Shown in pieces: positions 50,177 to 59,083 of a stretch of DNA of 64,000 nucleotides. Made by a program: the position numbers and the translations under genes. Position 1 is the stretch's first letter. Each line of letters starts with the position of its first letter. This DNA is from Planctomycetota bacterium (GTDB taxonomy: Bacteria > Planctomycetota > JAJSAM01 > JAJVHW01), in the NCBI GenBank assembly GCA_021776825.1, contig JAJFFG010000005.1:25828-89827 (forward strand). The letters are read 5' to 3'. The notes under the pieces were generated by a model. It made no database searches, was not told the origin of the DNA, and saw nothing but the letters and a program-made list of their open reading frames with translations.

Positions 50177-51085
50177 ATGGGAGAACTCTTCACTCTCGGC
50201 GCCGCGCTCTCGTTCGTCGGCGGCCTCGTGCTCATCCCCCTGTTCCTGAAGCTCACGACGGTCTTCGGCGTGTACACGATCGTCGGGGAACGCGAAGCGC
50301 ACGTCTTCACGCTCTTCGGCAAGGTGCTCGGCGTTCTGGACGACCCGGGATTGCGTTTCCCGATGGCCCGCTTCGGTCCGCGCGCCATCCTCATCCCCTT
50401 CTTCGGCAAGCGCTATCGGGTCTCCACGGCTCTGCGCCAGCACTACCTCCGCGGCCAGATGGTGAACTCGGAAGAGGGCACTCCGATGGGCGTCGGCATC
50501 TGGTACGAGACGACCGTCAAGGAACCGGTCTCGTATCTCTTCGTCAACGCCAATCCCGAGGGTTCGCTCGAGGCGAACGTGGCGAGTTCGGCGATCTCGA
50601 CGCTCTCCAACCTGGAGATGGAGGCGATGCTCGAGAACCGTCACAACCTGTCTCGCACCGTGCGTGCCGCGGTCTCGCCACTCAGCGAGAAATGGGGCTA
50701 TCAGGTGGGCTCGGTCTACATCCGGAAGGTCGCGTTCACGGATCACTCGATGGTCGACAACATCACCGAGAAGGTGGTGAAGCGACTGATCCAGGTCACG
50801 AGCGCGATGAAGCAGGACGGTGACAACCGGGTCGGTCTCATCAAGAGCGAGACGGCGAAGAAGGTGTCGCAGAAGCTGGCCGAGGCCGCAGCTGCGCGAC
50901 CGGCAATCGTCGGCGACGCCCTCAACGAGATCTCCGAGCGCGACCCGGAGATCCTGGACTCGGTGATCGAGGTGATGGAGACGGAACAGCTCATCGCGTC
51001 GGGTGCCCGCGTCGACATCGTCGCGGACGGCTCGTCATTGCTCGTGCAGCTCGGAGAGGGAGACGCGCCCGCGACTCGACCTTGA
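50177..51085 (+). CDS. SPFH/band 7 domain membrane protein (second of a pair)
   Basis: A 302-residue partner of the preceding SPFH protein. N-terminal anchor ALSFVGGLVLIPLFLKL, then TVFGVYTIVGEREAHVFTLFGKVLGVLDDPGLRFP, the SPFH opening, and EGTPMGVGIWYETTVKEPVSYLF. The C-terminal half is helical (ITEKVVKRLIQVTSAMKQDGDNRVGLIKSETAKKVSQKLAEAAAAR). It lacks the extended Gly-rich C-terminal tail of flotillins. No FtsH gene or NfeD-like gene is adjacent, so the client is unknown. The ATG follows the previous stop by two bases, ensuring balanced synthesis. Confidence 0.85.
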   Translation: MGELFTLGAALSFVGGLVLIPLFLKLTTVFGVYTIVGEREAHVFTLFGKVLGVLDDPGLRFPMARFGPRAILIPFFGKRYRVSTALRQHYLRGQMVNSEEGTPMGVGIWYETTVKEPVSYLFVNANPEGSLEANVASSAISTLSNLEMEAMLENRHNLSRTVRAAVSPLSEKWGYQVGSVYIRKVAFTDHSMVDNITEKVVKRLIQVTSAMKQDGDNRVGLIKSETAKKVSQKLAEAAAARPAIVGDALNEISERDPEILDSVIEVMETEQLIASGARVDIVADGSSLLVQLGEGDAPATRP

Positions 51086-51167
51086 TGCACGAACGCCGAC
51101 GTCCACTGGCGCGCATCCACGTCGCGGAATCTCAGTGGCGTTGCAAGGACCGTGGCGGCGCCTCGAC

Positions 51168-52403
51168 GTGAGACCGAGCTGCTCGCGACTCGCTCTGTTG
51201 GCGGTGATCGCACTCACAGCCCTCTCGTGCGGAGGGGAGAACGAGGCACCGACACGAGCGCGAGCGCCGCAAGTGCAAGCGCCGCAAGTGCAAGCGGCTC
51301 CAGCGCAAGCGCCACCAGTTCAAGCGGCACCAGTGAAGGCGCCACCGTTGACGGGCTCTGTCGTTGCGGCGGCTCTCCTGCGGGAAGCAGGGCCAGAGCA
51401 TGAGAGCGCCTTCGTGGCGTGGCTGGCAGAGCGAGGAGCGCCCGCGGCGGACCCGGCGGCAGCTTCCTGCATCGCGATGGTCAGGTGTTGGCCGATCGCT
51501 TCGGCCATCGCGTTCGTCACCACTGGCCGCGAGACCCGAGGGCTGGCGTGGGATGTGCCGGCGGACTGGACCGAACAGCGAGAGCCTGCGGCCGTGTGGC
51601 GCCTCTCGCGCGATGCGGTGATCGAACACGCCCGTGCGGCCATCCTGCTGCACGAGTACAGCGGAACGCACTTCGATCGAGAGCACGCGAAGGGACCGGA
51701 CGGTCGGCGCAGCGGGACGACGACGTTCAGCCTGGGCAGCAGCGATCTCTCACGCGCCTACTGGGTTGCGCGACTCGATCCCGACCGGAACTGGGACACC
51801 ACCGGTTTCGACTGGGGCTTGGTCGGAAGAGGCGCCGACGGTCCGCTGAGGTCAGGCGTCGCCCGCCGAGGTGTCTACGACGTGATGTCGCAGCTGGGCA
51901 CCTTGGCTTCCGAGCCGGGCACGATCGACGGTCCTGCTCTTCTGGAGGGTCGATTGGAGCTGTTTCGCGCCGTCGTGGCCATGGCGATGAGCGATAAGGG
52001 GCCGTTCCAACTCCCCGCCGCACGCTCCGCACTCGCACTCCCGTTCAGCGGCGCGATCACTCGTGAGACCGCGAGCGCGTGGCGCGAGGCGGCGGCTCCA
52101 CTGCAGTCGCTGGTCTCGAGAGAGACCGGCCCTCTCGCTGACGAGCTCGACGCCTTCGACGCGCTCTGCACCGCTCTCGGCGGGGGCCCGGAGCACTTGC
52201 TCGATGCACTCGACTTCGAACTCAGTCAAGACCGCCCACGGTGCGTGATCGTGAGCGCGATCGCCGACCGCTGGACGTCGACCAGTGGTCGGACTGCGGA
52301 GGCGGCTCTCCGCGTGCTTGCTGAGAAGTACTCCGCTCGGCCTTCCCATGACCCGGCCACAATCGACGTGCTTCGGAGCTACTCTCAAGCTCGCGATGAC
52401 TGA
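51168..52403 (+). CDS. Lipoprotein of unknown function with Gln/Ala/Pro repeat linker
   Basis: A 411-residue probable lipoprotein. I chose the GTG at 51168 because it places a signal SRLALLAVIALTALSCGGE with lipobox ALSC; a GTG at 51135 is an alternative. Residues about 30-60 are a repeat of APQVQAPQVQAAPAQAPPVQ type, encoded by a 9-12-bp DNA repeat (51265-51350), probably a flexible spacer from the membrane. The soluble part contains a cluster of Trp and Arg residues (WDVPADWTEQREPAAVWRLSRDAV), HFDREHAKGPDG, and helical stretches. I do not recognise it. It is downstream of the SPFH pair. Confidence 0.65.
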   Translation: MRPSCSRLALLAVIALTALSCGGENEAPTRARAPQVQAPQVQAAPAQAPPVQAAPVKAPPLTGSVVAAALLREAGPEHESAFVAWLAERGAPAADPAAASCIAMVRCWPIASAIAFVTTGRETRGLAWDVPADWTEQREPAAVWRLSRDAVIEHARAAILLHEYSGTHFDREHAKGPDGRRSGTTTFSLGSSDLSRAYWVARLDPDRNWDTTGFDWGLVGRGADGPLRSGVARRGVYDVMSQLGTLASEPGTIDGPALLEGRLELFRAVVAMAMSDKGPFQLPAARSALALPFSGAITRETASAWREAAAPLQSLVSRETGPLADELDAFDALCTALGGGPEHLLDALDFELSQDRPRCVIVSAIADRWTSTSGRTAEAALRVLAEKYSARPSHDPATIDVLRSYSQARDD

Positions 52404-52446
52404 CGCGCCTGTCGGGTCCCGATGCGGTGTAGCCACCGTCGCGCAG

Positions 52447-52476
52447 ACCCAGTGCAACCCAGTGCAACCCAGTGCA
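52447..52476 (+). repeat. 10-bp tandem repeat
   Basis: ACCCAGTGCA occurs three times without a gap, about 65 bases before the DUF433 gene. Confidence 0.85.
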
Positions 52477-52541
52477 GCGGCCCCAGTCCGCGCCCCTCGT
52501 CGCGCCCGGCCGACGATCGGACCGCGTGCTATCCTGACCGC

Positions 52542-52808
52542 ATGCTCGACTGGACCCAGTGCCCCGCGGTGGAACGCGTCCCCGGCAAGGTGGGCGGCGT
52601 CTGGATCTTCAAGGGAACGCGAGTCCCGGTGAGCGCCCTCTTCGAGAACCGCGAGAGCGGCGCGTGCATCGACGAGTTCCTCAAGTGGTTCCCCGGCGTG
52701 AAGCGCGAGCAGGCGGAGGCCGTGCTCGAGCACGCCGAGCGGAGCCTCGCCGAGGCGCTGGACGGACTCCGGCCCGGGAGCATCGACGACGTGACGTTCG
52801 AGGCCTGA
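52542..52808 (+). CDS. DUF433 family protein
   Basis: An 88-residue protein of the DUF433 family: PAVERVPGKVGGVWIFKGTRVPVSALFENRESGACIDEFLKWFPGVKREQAEAVLEHAE. GTRVPV and the helical FPGV block are the family marks. Members have a helix-turn-helix-like fold and are often antitoxin partners of a PIN-like DUF5615 protein. Here no such gene follows (the next 220 bases are non-coding), so it is an orphan. The ATG at 52542 is the only sensible start. No toxin activity can be claimed. Confidence 0.8.
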   Translation: MLDWTQCPAVERVPGKVGGVWIFKGTRVPVSALFENRESGACIDEFLKWFPGVKREQAEAVLEHAERSLAEALDGLRPGSIDDVTFEA

Positions 52809-53028
52809 GAACGGCGTCTTCGTGGTCGCAGCTGCCTCTGTTCCCATCTCCATGGTCGGCGAGTCGCGGGTCACATCGGGCAGCGGAGTGCGCGACGCCG
52901 TCGGTCCGTTGGCAGCGTCTCGTCCGACGAGCACGCCGGCAGCGATCAGCGCCGCCAACGCCGCTCCGAGCAGCAACAGGGCCGGTCCGACGCTCTTCGC
53001 CGTCCCTTGAAGTTGGAACCGGTCGCGA

Positions 53029-53394
53029 TCAGTCCTTCGCAGGCGATTTCGTCGACGTCGGGGCGTCTTCGAACGTGTCGAGCCAGTGGCCTGCGACCGC
53101 CGACAGACGCGCGCCGTCGACGCGATAGTGACGCTCGCGTCCCCGCTGCTCGACGGTCACGAGACCTGCGTCGCGAAGGATGCCGAGGTGTCGCGTCGTC
53201 GTCGGCCAGGAGCAGCCGAAACGCCCTGCGATGTCGCCGGCGGTCATCTCCCCGCCACGAAAGTGCAGCACCAGCAGGATGTGGCGACGCGACGCGTTGG
53301 CCAGCGCTCCGAACACGGCATCGACGTCGGCCAGTTGGCGCTCCGCGTCCGTGGGAACTCGGGACGCTGCGTCGCCGGCGGACGTCGGGATCAC
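53029..53394 (-). CDS. ArsR family transcriptional regulator
   Basis: A 121-residue winged-helix repressor of the ArsR/SmtB type. DAVFGALANASRRHILLVLHFRGGEMTAGDIAGRFGCSWPTTTRHLGILRDAGLVTVEQRGRERHYRVDG covers the whole HTH and wing. The metal-binding Cys motif (ELCVCDL) of arsenic sensors is missing, as in the branch that controls SRPBCC or unrelated enzymes. GTG start at 53394 overlaps the stop of the upstream gene on the same strand as GTGA, so the pair is one operon. The promoter region before them (53733-53790) contains TTAGCC and an inverted GGCTAA 43 bases apart as possible operator halves. Confidence 0.88.
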   Translation of the reverse strand: MIPTSAGDAASRVPTDAERQLADVDAVFGALANASRRHILLVLHFRGGEMTAGDIAGRFGCSWPTTTRHLGILRDAGLVTVEQRGRERHYRVDGARLSAVAGHWLDTFEDAPTSTKSPAKD

Positions 53395-53732
53395 CCGTGC
53401 AGGTCGAGCGGCTGGTACATGGGGAAGTCCAGGTGTTCGCAGATGGCGCCCATCGGTTCCCAGACGGCCATGATCGATGGCGTCTCGTGAGCGATCCGCG
53501 GACCGTCGGGACTCGTCCAGCGGAACATCTCGATGTACCAGCGATCCGCCCCGTGCGGTCCGCCGGGCTGGGGACTCGGCAGGCCCTTGAAGACCGTCGC
53601 AGGCTCGTCCGTCGCGAGACCGGCGTCGCGGAGCGCGGGCCAGTGCGCCGCGAGGAGGCGCTCCATCTCTGCCTCATGGCCTGGCTTGACTCGGTACTGA
53701 CAGATGTTGATCGGGGCTTCGTTGTGGCTCAT
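53391..53732 (-). CDS. Small ferredoxin-like-fold protein coupled to the ArsR regulator
   Basis: A 113-residue protein. ICQYRVKPGHEAEMERLLAAHWPALRDAGLAT resembles the dimeric alpha-beta barrel (antibiotic-biosynthesis-monooxygenase-like) fold; later comes RWYIEMFRWTSPDG and AVWEPMGAICEH, ending with MYQPLDL. Catalytic residues are not recognisable. It is first of a two-gene operon with the ArsR repressor. The ATG at 53732 is the only good start. Confidence 0.75.
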   Translation of the reverse strand: MSHNEAPINICQYRVKPGHEAEMERLLAAHWPALRDAGLATDEPATVFKGLPSPQPGGPHGADRWYIEMFRWTSPDGPRIAHETPSIMAVWEPMGAICEHLDFPMYQPLDLHG

Positions 53733-53907
53733 GCGGTCTATGATTAGCCATCCCGCTAAGCGAGGCAAGGGATAGTTAGGGTATCGGCTAAACGTGTCGC
53801 CGCGGATCGGGTTGCTGGCCACCGGGCTCCTGCCCGCCCATCGGGAGGGCGCGCGGCACCGAGGAGAGGGACGCGCAGGATCGCAGGGGAGGTTCGGCGG
53901 CGGGGGC

Positions 53908-53942
53908 GAGAAGTTGGGTCAGTCGGAGTGTCCGAACTTCTC
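53908..53942 (-). terminator. Hairpin after the M28 peptidase gene
   Basis: GAGAAGTT (53908-53915) pairs with AACTTCTC (53935-53942), with inner TCGGA/TCCGA pairing. It lies 16 bases beyond the stop of the peptidase on the minus strand. The product has no T-run. Confidence 0.55.
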
Positions 53943-53957
53943 CGGACCCCACTACCA

Positions 53958-55247
53958 CTACCAGAGTGCGAACCACCAGCCGGACGGGTGGAACGCAGCG
54001 GCCTGGACGCGAATCGCGGCGAGTTGAATGTCGTGGTAGTCGCCGTGGGAGATCGACTCCCCGGCGCGCAATCGGGTGCGCAGACTCTCCATCGTGCGTC
54101 GGTCGGAGCGCAGAGCGCTGCGGAGCAGGGCGGGATGCGCGCCAGGGTCGATGCCTTCGTGCAATCGCAGAACCAGGTCCACGTCCGCGACGGGGTCGGC
54201 CCGTCGGTCGTTCCAGGTCAGCGGGTCCGGGCTGTCGGCCGCCTCTGTCAGGAGCCGTGCGACGTATCGCGTGTTGCGGGCGAGCCGCTCGTAGTCCAGG
54301 GAGTCCGCCGTATCCAATTCGGTGTGGTAACGGTGCGTGCGGCCCGTCGAGAGGAACAGGAACGGTCGAGCCCCGGCGTCCCTCAGCCCGTGGTAGTCGC
54401 TGGCGGAGAAGCGCTTCCACGGCACGTACGGATACGTCTCGACGACCGCCGAGCTCGCGAACAGCAGCTCCATCCCCGGCTCCGGAGGGACCCCGCGGGC
54501 GAACTGGGCAAGTTCCGCGCTCGCCTCCGCTCCGGTGACGAGCAGCGCGCCGCCCAGACCGGCTGCGCGATGTGCGTCGGAAGCGCGTCCCGCGATCAGG
54601 TCGATGACGATGGCCAGGTGCAATCGCCCCAGCGGGAGCGGCGGGTGGTTCCAGAACCACGTGGAGCCCATCACATCCGTGCGGACGGACGGTGGTTCCT
54701 CGGAGTCCGGGAACAGGACGGCGACGTGACGTCTGAACGGAGGCGGGTCCCGGGCGAGCCCCTCGGCGAGGGACAGGATGAGCGCCACGGCGGCGGCGTT
54801 GTCGTCGGCCCCGAGGTGTCCGTCCCCCAGATGGTCATAGTGGGCGACGAGCACCACCCAATCGGCATCGGGGTCGTCCGTCGGGTAGACCGCGCCGACG
54901 TTGGTCGAGTACGCCTCGTCGCCGTCGAACACCGTCTGCTCGTAGGTGTCCCCGAACAGAGGCGACAGACCCGCACCCCGCAGGCGCTCGATCAGGTACT
55001 CGCGCGCCAGGCGACTCCCTTCCGAGCCGGGTCGCCGACCATCGAGCCCGGGCGACGCCAGATATCGGACCGCGGCCTCCTGACCGTCCGTGATCACCGT
55101 GAACGCAGGTGCCGGATGGTTCCGCCCCAAGTCCACACGCACCGGTAAGGGGCTGGACAACACGTTCACGTGCTCGTAGCGGATCGCACAGCCCGACACC
55201 AAGAGTCCGGCCAGCAGGGCGACGACGGGAACCAGCTCGCGTTTCAC
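53958..55247 (-). CDS. Lipoprotein M28 family zinc peptidase
   Basis: A 429-residue extracytoplasmic aminopeptidase-type enzyme. The GTG at 55247 gives signal KRELVPVVALLAGLLVSGCAIR with lipobox LVSGC. The M28 zinc ligands are visible: VVLVAHYDHLGDG (His), LGADDNAAAVALIL (bridging Asp), FPDSEEPPSV (catalytic Glu and ligand Glu), VIDLIAG (Asp) and YHTELDTADSL (His). Before it, AAVRYLASPGLDGRRPGSEGSRLAREYLIERL is the usual opening. The C-terminal 70 residues are helical and of unknown role. All metal residues are intact, so it should be active on peptides in the periplasm. Confidence 0.9.
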   Translation of the reverse strand: MKRELVPVVALLAGLLVSGCAIRYEHVNVLSSPLPVRVDLGRNHPAPAFTVITDGQEAAVRYLASPGLDGRRPGSEGSRLAREYLIERLRGAGLSPLFGDTYEQTVFDGDEAYSTNVGAVYPTDDPDADWVVLVAHYDHLGDGHLGADDNAAAVALILSLAEGLARDPPPFRRHVAVLFPDSEEPPSVRTDVMGSTWFWNHPPLPLGRLHLAIVIDLIAGRASDAHRAAGLGGALLVTGAEASAELAQFARGVPPEPGMELLFASSAVVETYPYVPWKRFSASDYHGLRDAGARPFLFLSTGRTHRYHTELDTADSLDYERLARNTRYVARLLTEAADSPDPLTWNDRRADPVADVDLVLRLHEGIDPGAHPALLRSALRSDRRTMESLRTRLRAGESISHGDYHDIQLAAIRVQAAAFHPSGWWFALW

Positions 55248-55773
55248 GCGCCCAATCCTATGGAAGGCGGGACACGTTCCACCAGTCAGCTGACGCGCTG
55301 GCGCCGGGGACCTTCGGCGCCTCCCTGTTTGGCATGCCTCGCGATGTAGGGCGGGAGCGGGGTGGCGAGAACTCGGGACGACTCCCGGCCGGTACACCAC
55401 GCGACCCGTGCTGTTGAGCCTGACCGTCGTGGACGCGCAACGGTAGCGGCGCGGGAGCCGCGAGCCCGGCGGGCCGGCTGCACTGGGGTGGCCGGATGCT
55501 CGCGGCGACGTCCGAGAGCTCAGTCTCCCCCGACGTGCGACCGCGCCGAGCGTGACACGATGTGGAGGGCCCAGGCCGCCGATCTGGGCCCGGTACGGCA
55601 TGGCGACATCCTTGCCGCGGATCGCGTGGCGGGAAGCGAAGGACGGCCAGCCGGCGGATACCTGGCGATGGCCGCGTGAGGGTCGCTTCTTCAACACGCT
55701 GCTAGCCGGCGGGTCTGGCTCCAGCGGAACCCGATGTCCCTGGTATCGGTTAGTCAGGTGATCGAGGTAGGAC
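55248..55773. other. Intergenic region with repeat remnants
   Basis: No credible gene in 526 bases. Block 1 at 55379-55461 (starts CGACTCCCGG, contains CACCACGCGACCCGTGCT) recurs at 57717-57800 in the same orientation. Block 2 at about 55552-55610 (contains CAGGCCGCCGAT and GGGCC-GGTAC) recurs inverted at about 57490-57550. Both blocks therefore flank the two orphan genes at 55774 and 56376. GAGGTAGG just before 55774 is the ribosome site of the next gene. Confidence 0.6.
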
Positions 55774-56232
55774 GTGCCAGACGCCAAGCAGATCGAACTC
55801 CACCGACAACTGCGGACCGCACGCGACAAGTACGCGTACTTCCTCCTCGCGGCGGCGGCTTCGGCGACTGCGCTCGCGCTGAATCGGACAGCAGGCAGCG
55901 CCCTCACTCCGTCGATGGCCGTACTGGGAGTTGCTGTGTTCTGCTGGGGTATGAGTTTCTTCTGTGGGTGTCGGTGCCTCCGACTCGAACACTCGAACAT
56001 CTTCGCCAACTTCGAACTCCTCAGAGTCCAGCGGGGCGAGCACCCGGAGGCGGGCACGCACCCACAGGTGATCGCGGCAGCGACGACCGGGGTCACGAGC
56101 GCGATGGAGAGCAACTCGGAGAGCAGCGGATCGAGCGCGCGGTGGCAGTTCCGCCTCTTGGTCGGCGGAGCCCTGTTCTACATCGCCTGGCACGTACTGG
56201 AGATGGCGCAGCGAGCCCCGAGTCCGGGCTAG
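55774..56232 (+). CDS. Small orphan membrane protein
   Basis: A 152-residue protein with GTG start at 55774 and GAGGTAGG upstream. Two adjacent hydrophobic helices at about 20-37 (YAYFLLAAAASATALALN) and 45-66 (PSMAVLGVAVFCWGMSFFCGC), then a soluble stretch of about 60 residues, and a third helix near 130-145 (FRLLVGGALFYIAWHVLEM). I do not recognise it. The codon use is less GC-extreme than in core genes. It lies 143 bases before the HEPN-like gene and between copies of the same repeats, so it may have arrived with it. Confidence 0.6.
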   Translation: MPDAKQIELHRQLRTARDKYAYFLLAAAASATALALNRTAGSALTPSMAVLGVAVFCWGMSFFCGCRCLRLEHSNIFANFELLRVQRGEHPEAGTHPQVIAAATTGVTSAMESNSESSGSSARWQFRLLVGGALFYIAWHVLEMAQRAPSPG

Positions 56233-56375
56233 GCTGCCGACCGTACTCCAATGGACCTTCCGATCAACTTGGGCGGTGAAGCGATGAGCCTAGTGAGCAG
56301 TCGTGGGCATCTCCGCAGGATCACGCCGGGCGTGGTCGAACGACTGCGACTCCGACGCCGAGAGCCGAGGACCGC

Positions 56376-57341
56376 ATGAGCGGGCTTACACCGGACGAGC
56401 GGGAAGGTGTACGTCGCGCAGCGTGGGACACACTGAAGCGCTTCGCAGACGACCCACGGTCGGACGATCGAACGAAGGCTTGGAGTCTGAGCGGAAGCAC
56501 AGTTGGACATGCCCTTCGGAAGCAGACAGCCGACGCTGCGATCGCGTCCGGTGTGAACCTCGACTTACAGCGACTGATGTCCAGGCCGATCTCGAGCGAA
56601 GCGCCGCGAGAACTCGACGCGAACGCGACTATTCGCGAGGTGTTCCTAGATGCTCTGCATCAGGGCTTCGTGCGGCTGGGGATGTCGAGGGATGAGTACT
56701 GGCCAGCGAGTGCTCGCCAGGGCGAGTTCCAGTTCACGGAGCGGGGGCTGGCCCAATTCAGGCGATTGGGGCCGTCCCCTAGTCGCGGGGGGAGCGTGCG
56801 AGCCGCCGTTCAGGCCATGGCGAACTCGGGAGTCAACGTTGCTGCTGGGACTCTAGACCTGCTCGACGAGGCCCAATCGTGCTGGCGTTCGATGCATAAC
56901 CGAGCGGCAGTCGTCCTGATCGGTCTGGCGAGCGAGTCGAACTGCATCGGATTCCTCGATGCTCTTCGCGCCCACTGGTCGGCGCCCGCGCCCGGCTCGC
57001 CGCTCGTCGCCGCGTGGAACAACCTCGACCCGAGCAAGGCCTTCCAACTGCGGTGGTCAGCGGCCGGGGACCTCCTCGACTCGTTGGCGCGGCAACCACG
57101 CTCGTACTACCGCGGCACTCCCTACTTCACTGCGTGGCAAGCATATCCGCGAGCCCTGCAGGCGGTCGTCGACGCCGTGCGCGTGTCGCGCAACGCCGGA
57201 GCTCACCACGCGGCCGGGTCGTTCTCCGGCGCGGAGACGGCGCTCCTACTCGCCTCCATGCCCCACATTCTCCGCTCACTCGCTGAACTCACAGAGTCGT
57301 TAGACCCATCCGTGGCGGCGGTACCACTCCCCCAACTGTGA
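56376..57341 (+). CDS. HEPN-like protein of unknown function
   Basis: A 321-residue protein. The N-terminal 90 residues are charged and helical (LTPDEREGVRRAAWDTLKRFADD). The second half has EAQSCWRSMHNRAAVVLIGLASESNCIGFLDAL, a pattern of helical HEPN-type domains, and near the C-terminus VSRNAGAHHAAGSF, an R-x4-H motif as in HEPN RNases, followed by a helix SGAETALLLASMPHILRSLAELT. This suggests a HEPN-superfamily fold; the R-x4-H supports but does not prove RNase activity. Such proteins often occur in toxin-antitoxin and phage-defence settings, but no nucleotidyltransferase partner is adjacent. ATG at 56376 lacks a strong ribosome site. Confidence 0.6.
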   Translation: MSGLTPDEREGVRRAAWDTLKRFADDPRSDDRTKAWSLSGSTVGHALRKQTADAAIASGVNLDLQRLMSRPISSEAPRELDANATIREVFLDALHQGFVRLGMSRDEYWPASARQGEFQFTERGLAQFRRLGPSPSRGGSVRAAVQAMANSGVNVAAGTLDLLDEAQSCWRSMHNRAAVVLIGLASESNCIGFLDALRAHWSAPAPGSPLVAAWNNLDPSKAFQLRWSAAGDLLDSLARQPRSYYRGTPYFTAWQAYPRALQAVVDAVRVSRNAGAHHAAGSFSGAETALLLASMPHILRSLAELTESLDPSVAAVPLPQL

Positions 57342-58375
57342 GATGACCCGATCAGCGAAGCGGCGTTACGCCGTACACGCGAACAACGGACTCGCCGGCG
57401 GGCGCCTGCTCGAACGGGAACCACTCGCGATCCGCGTCCGCGGTCAGCGGGGCGATCGCGGGGTAGTCGTTGCCGCAACGGTGAGCAGCTCGCACTCGGC
57501 ATACAGGTACCAGGCCCAATTCGGCGACCTGAGCGCGCCACTTGGTCTCAGGCTCTCGCTCGTGCGCCGTCGTAACTCGACGCCTTAGCAGCGTCCTGCA
57601 TTGGTTCGGCAGGGCGAGCGAACGCTGACCCGAGGCGCCCGAACACGAGAGGGCTGACGGCAGCTTGGCTGCTCGATCGGGTCCGGCGGAGGCGAGTCCG
57701 CCTGTGTGGTCGGGGCGACTCCCGGTGTGAACACCACGCGACCCGTGCTCTGGAGCCTGGTGGTTGTGGACGCGCGACGGGAGTCGTGCGAGTGCCGCGA
57801 GGTGGACGCCCTGTGACGGGGTCGGGCGTCCCGGCGTGCTGCGACACCCGTCGTCTCCCACACACCGGCTGGACGCGTAGTTCGCCGGGGAGTTCATCGG
57901 AATCAGCCGATGGTCGACCGCGCGAGCGATCCGCGACCTCCGGGACCGACTCGTTGGGCGAGGAACTCGCTCTGCAGCTGGAGCTGACGCGAAGGGACCG
58001 CTGCGACCTACAGAGCTGAATTGACGCGCGGGGAGTTGGTCGTCGTCGTGGCCGCTATCGTCACTTCCCAGGTGCATCGCCGGCAGACGGATGCAAGATC
58101 CGGCCGCGACCCAGAGTCGGCCACCGTCCGCGCCGGAGCAGCACCGTGGTCCGCCGGGAGCCGTAGTGGACGTACTCGCGCTGGCGGTAGCACGCCTAGG
58201 TAGTGATCTCGAGCTGCTTCGGGGGTTCGCGACCCTGCGGCCCCGCCCGATCTCGAGCTCGGTTTGCTGGGGCTTTGCAACGATCTGCTCCGACGGGCGC
58301 GTCTTCGTCGGCAGCTCCTGCCCCTTCATCCGGCCGGATCCTCACATGTAGGGTGGATCGGAACCTCGGGGCAGT
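57342..58375. other. 1-kb gene-poor region with repeat remnants
   Basis: Contains the second copies of two repeat blocks (57490-57550 inverted, 57717-57800 direct). A minus-strand frame at 57352-57560 reads ETKWRAQVAELGLVPV and ends SVVRVYGVTPLR; it has no start with a ribosome site and looks like a remnant of the sequence also carried by the repeat at 55552. From 57800 to 58375 I see no gene or structure. Confidence 0.5.
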
Positions 58376-59083
58376 TCACTCGTGCGAGTCCACTCGCAAC
58401 GAGAAGGGGGTGAAGTGGGTGCTACGGTCGAAGACGTCGACCTGCTCTCGCGCCTTGAGCCACCGAACGATCGCGTACGTCGCGGGGGTGGCGACCACCT
58501 CGTACAGGACCTTGAACAGGTATCCGGACCAGAGTGCCGTGATCAGGACCTTGAGCGGCAGCGTGCCCCAGAACCCGATGGCCAGGAACACGGTCGTGTC
58601 CACCGCCTGCCCGACGACTGTGGAGCCGATAGTCCGTGCCCAGAGGTGGGCTCCACCCGTGGCGACCTTCATTTTCGCCAGCACGTACGAGTTGGACAGC
58701 TCTCCGGCCCAGTACGCGACCACGGACGCGACGACGATTCTCGGCACGTAGCCGAGAACGGCCGCGAACTGCTCCTGGAGTGGCCAGCCGTCTGCCGGAG
58801 GCAGAGCGATCGAGATCTGGAGAACCACGACCAGCAGGACGTTGCACAGCAGCCCCATCCAGATGACCCGACGCGCGCGCTGATAGCCGTACACCTCGGT
58901 AAGGACGTCGCCGAAGATGTAGGCGATCGGAAACACCAGGATGCCGGCCGTGAAGACAAATGGGCCGGCCGCGAAGAGCTTCTGAGCGGCGATGTTCGAG
59001 ATGAGAAGTACGGCGACGAAGACGACGGCGACGCAGTCGAAGTACTTCAGGCTCACTTGAGGCTCACGCCCTCGCGCAGTCAT
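58376..59083 (-). CDS. Queuosine precursor transporter (YhhQ type)
   Basis: A 235-residue integral membrane protein of the Vut_1/YhhQ family, importing preQ0/preQ1 for queuosine. Six to seven helices; family residues include LLISNIAAQKLF, FPIAYIFGDVLTEVYGYQRARRVIWMG, RIVVASVVAYWAGELSNSYVLAKMK, and RTIGSTVVGQAVDTTVFLAIGFWG. The ATG at 59083 forms ATGA with the stop of the upstream gene, which decides the start over a longer frame to 59122. It is therefore co-translated with the GNAT-HTH fusion. QueA at 20106 uses a later intermediate of the same pathway. Confidence 0.93.
   Translation of the reverse strand: MTARGREPQVSLKYFDCVAVVFVAVLLISNIAAQKLFAAGPFVFTAGILVFPIAYIFGDVLTEVYGYQRARRVIWMGLLCNVLLVVVLQISIALPPADGWPLQEQFAAVLGYVPRIVVASVVAYWAGELSNSYVLAKMKVATGGAHLWARTIGSTVVGQAVDTTVFLAIGFWGTLPLKVLITALWSGYLFKVLYEVVATPATYAIVRWLKAREQVDVFDRSTHFTPFSLRVDSHE

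Noticed and set aside
52809..53028. Minus-strand hydrophobic stretch (ALLLLGAALAALIAAGVLV)
   Set aside because: No start codon with a ribosome site; its frame begins inside the ArsR gene and runs on antisense to the DUF433 gene. A small membrane protein cannot be supported.
57309..57316. GTTAGAC resembling an integron attC core
   Set aside because: A seven-base degenerate motif is expected by chance. It lies in the HEPN-like coding sequence and no RYYYAAC partner with the attC fold was found.
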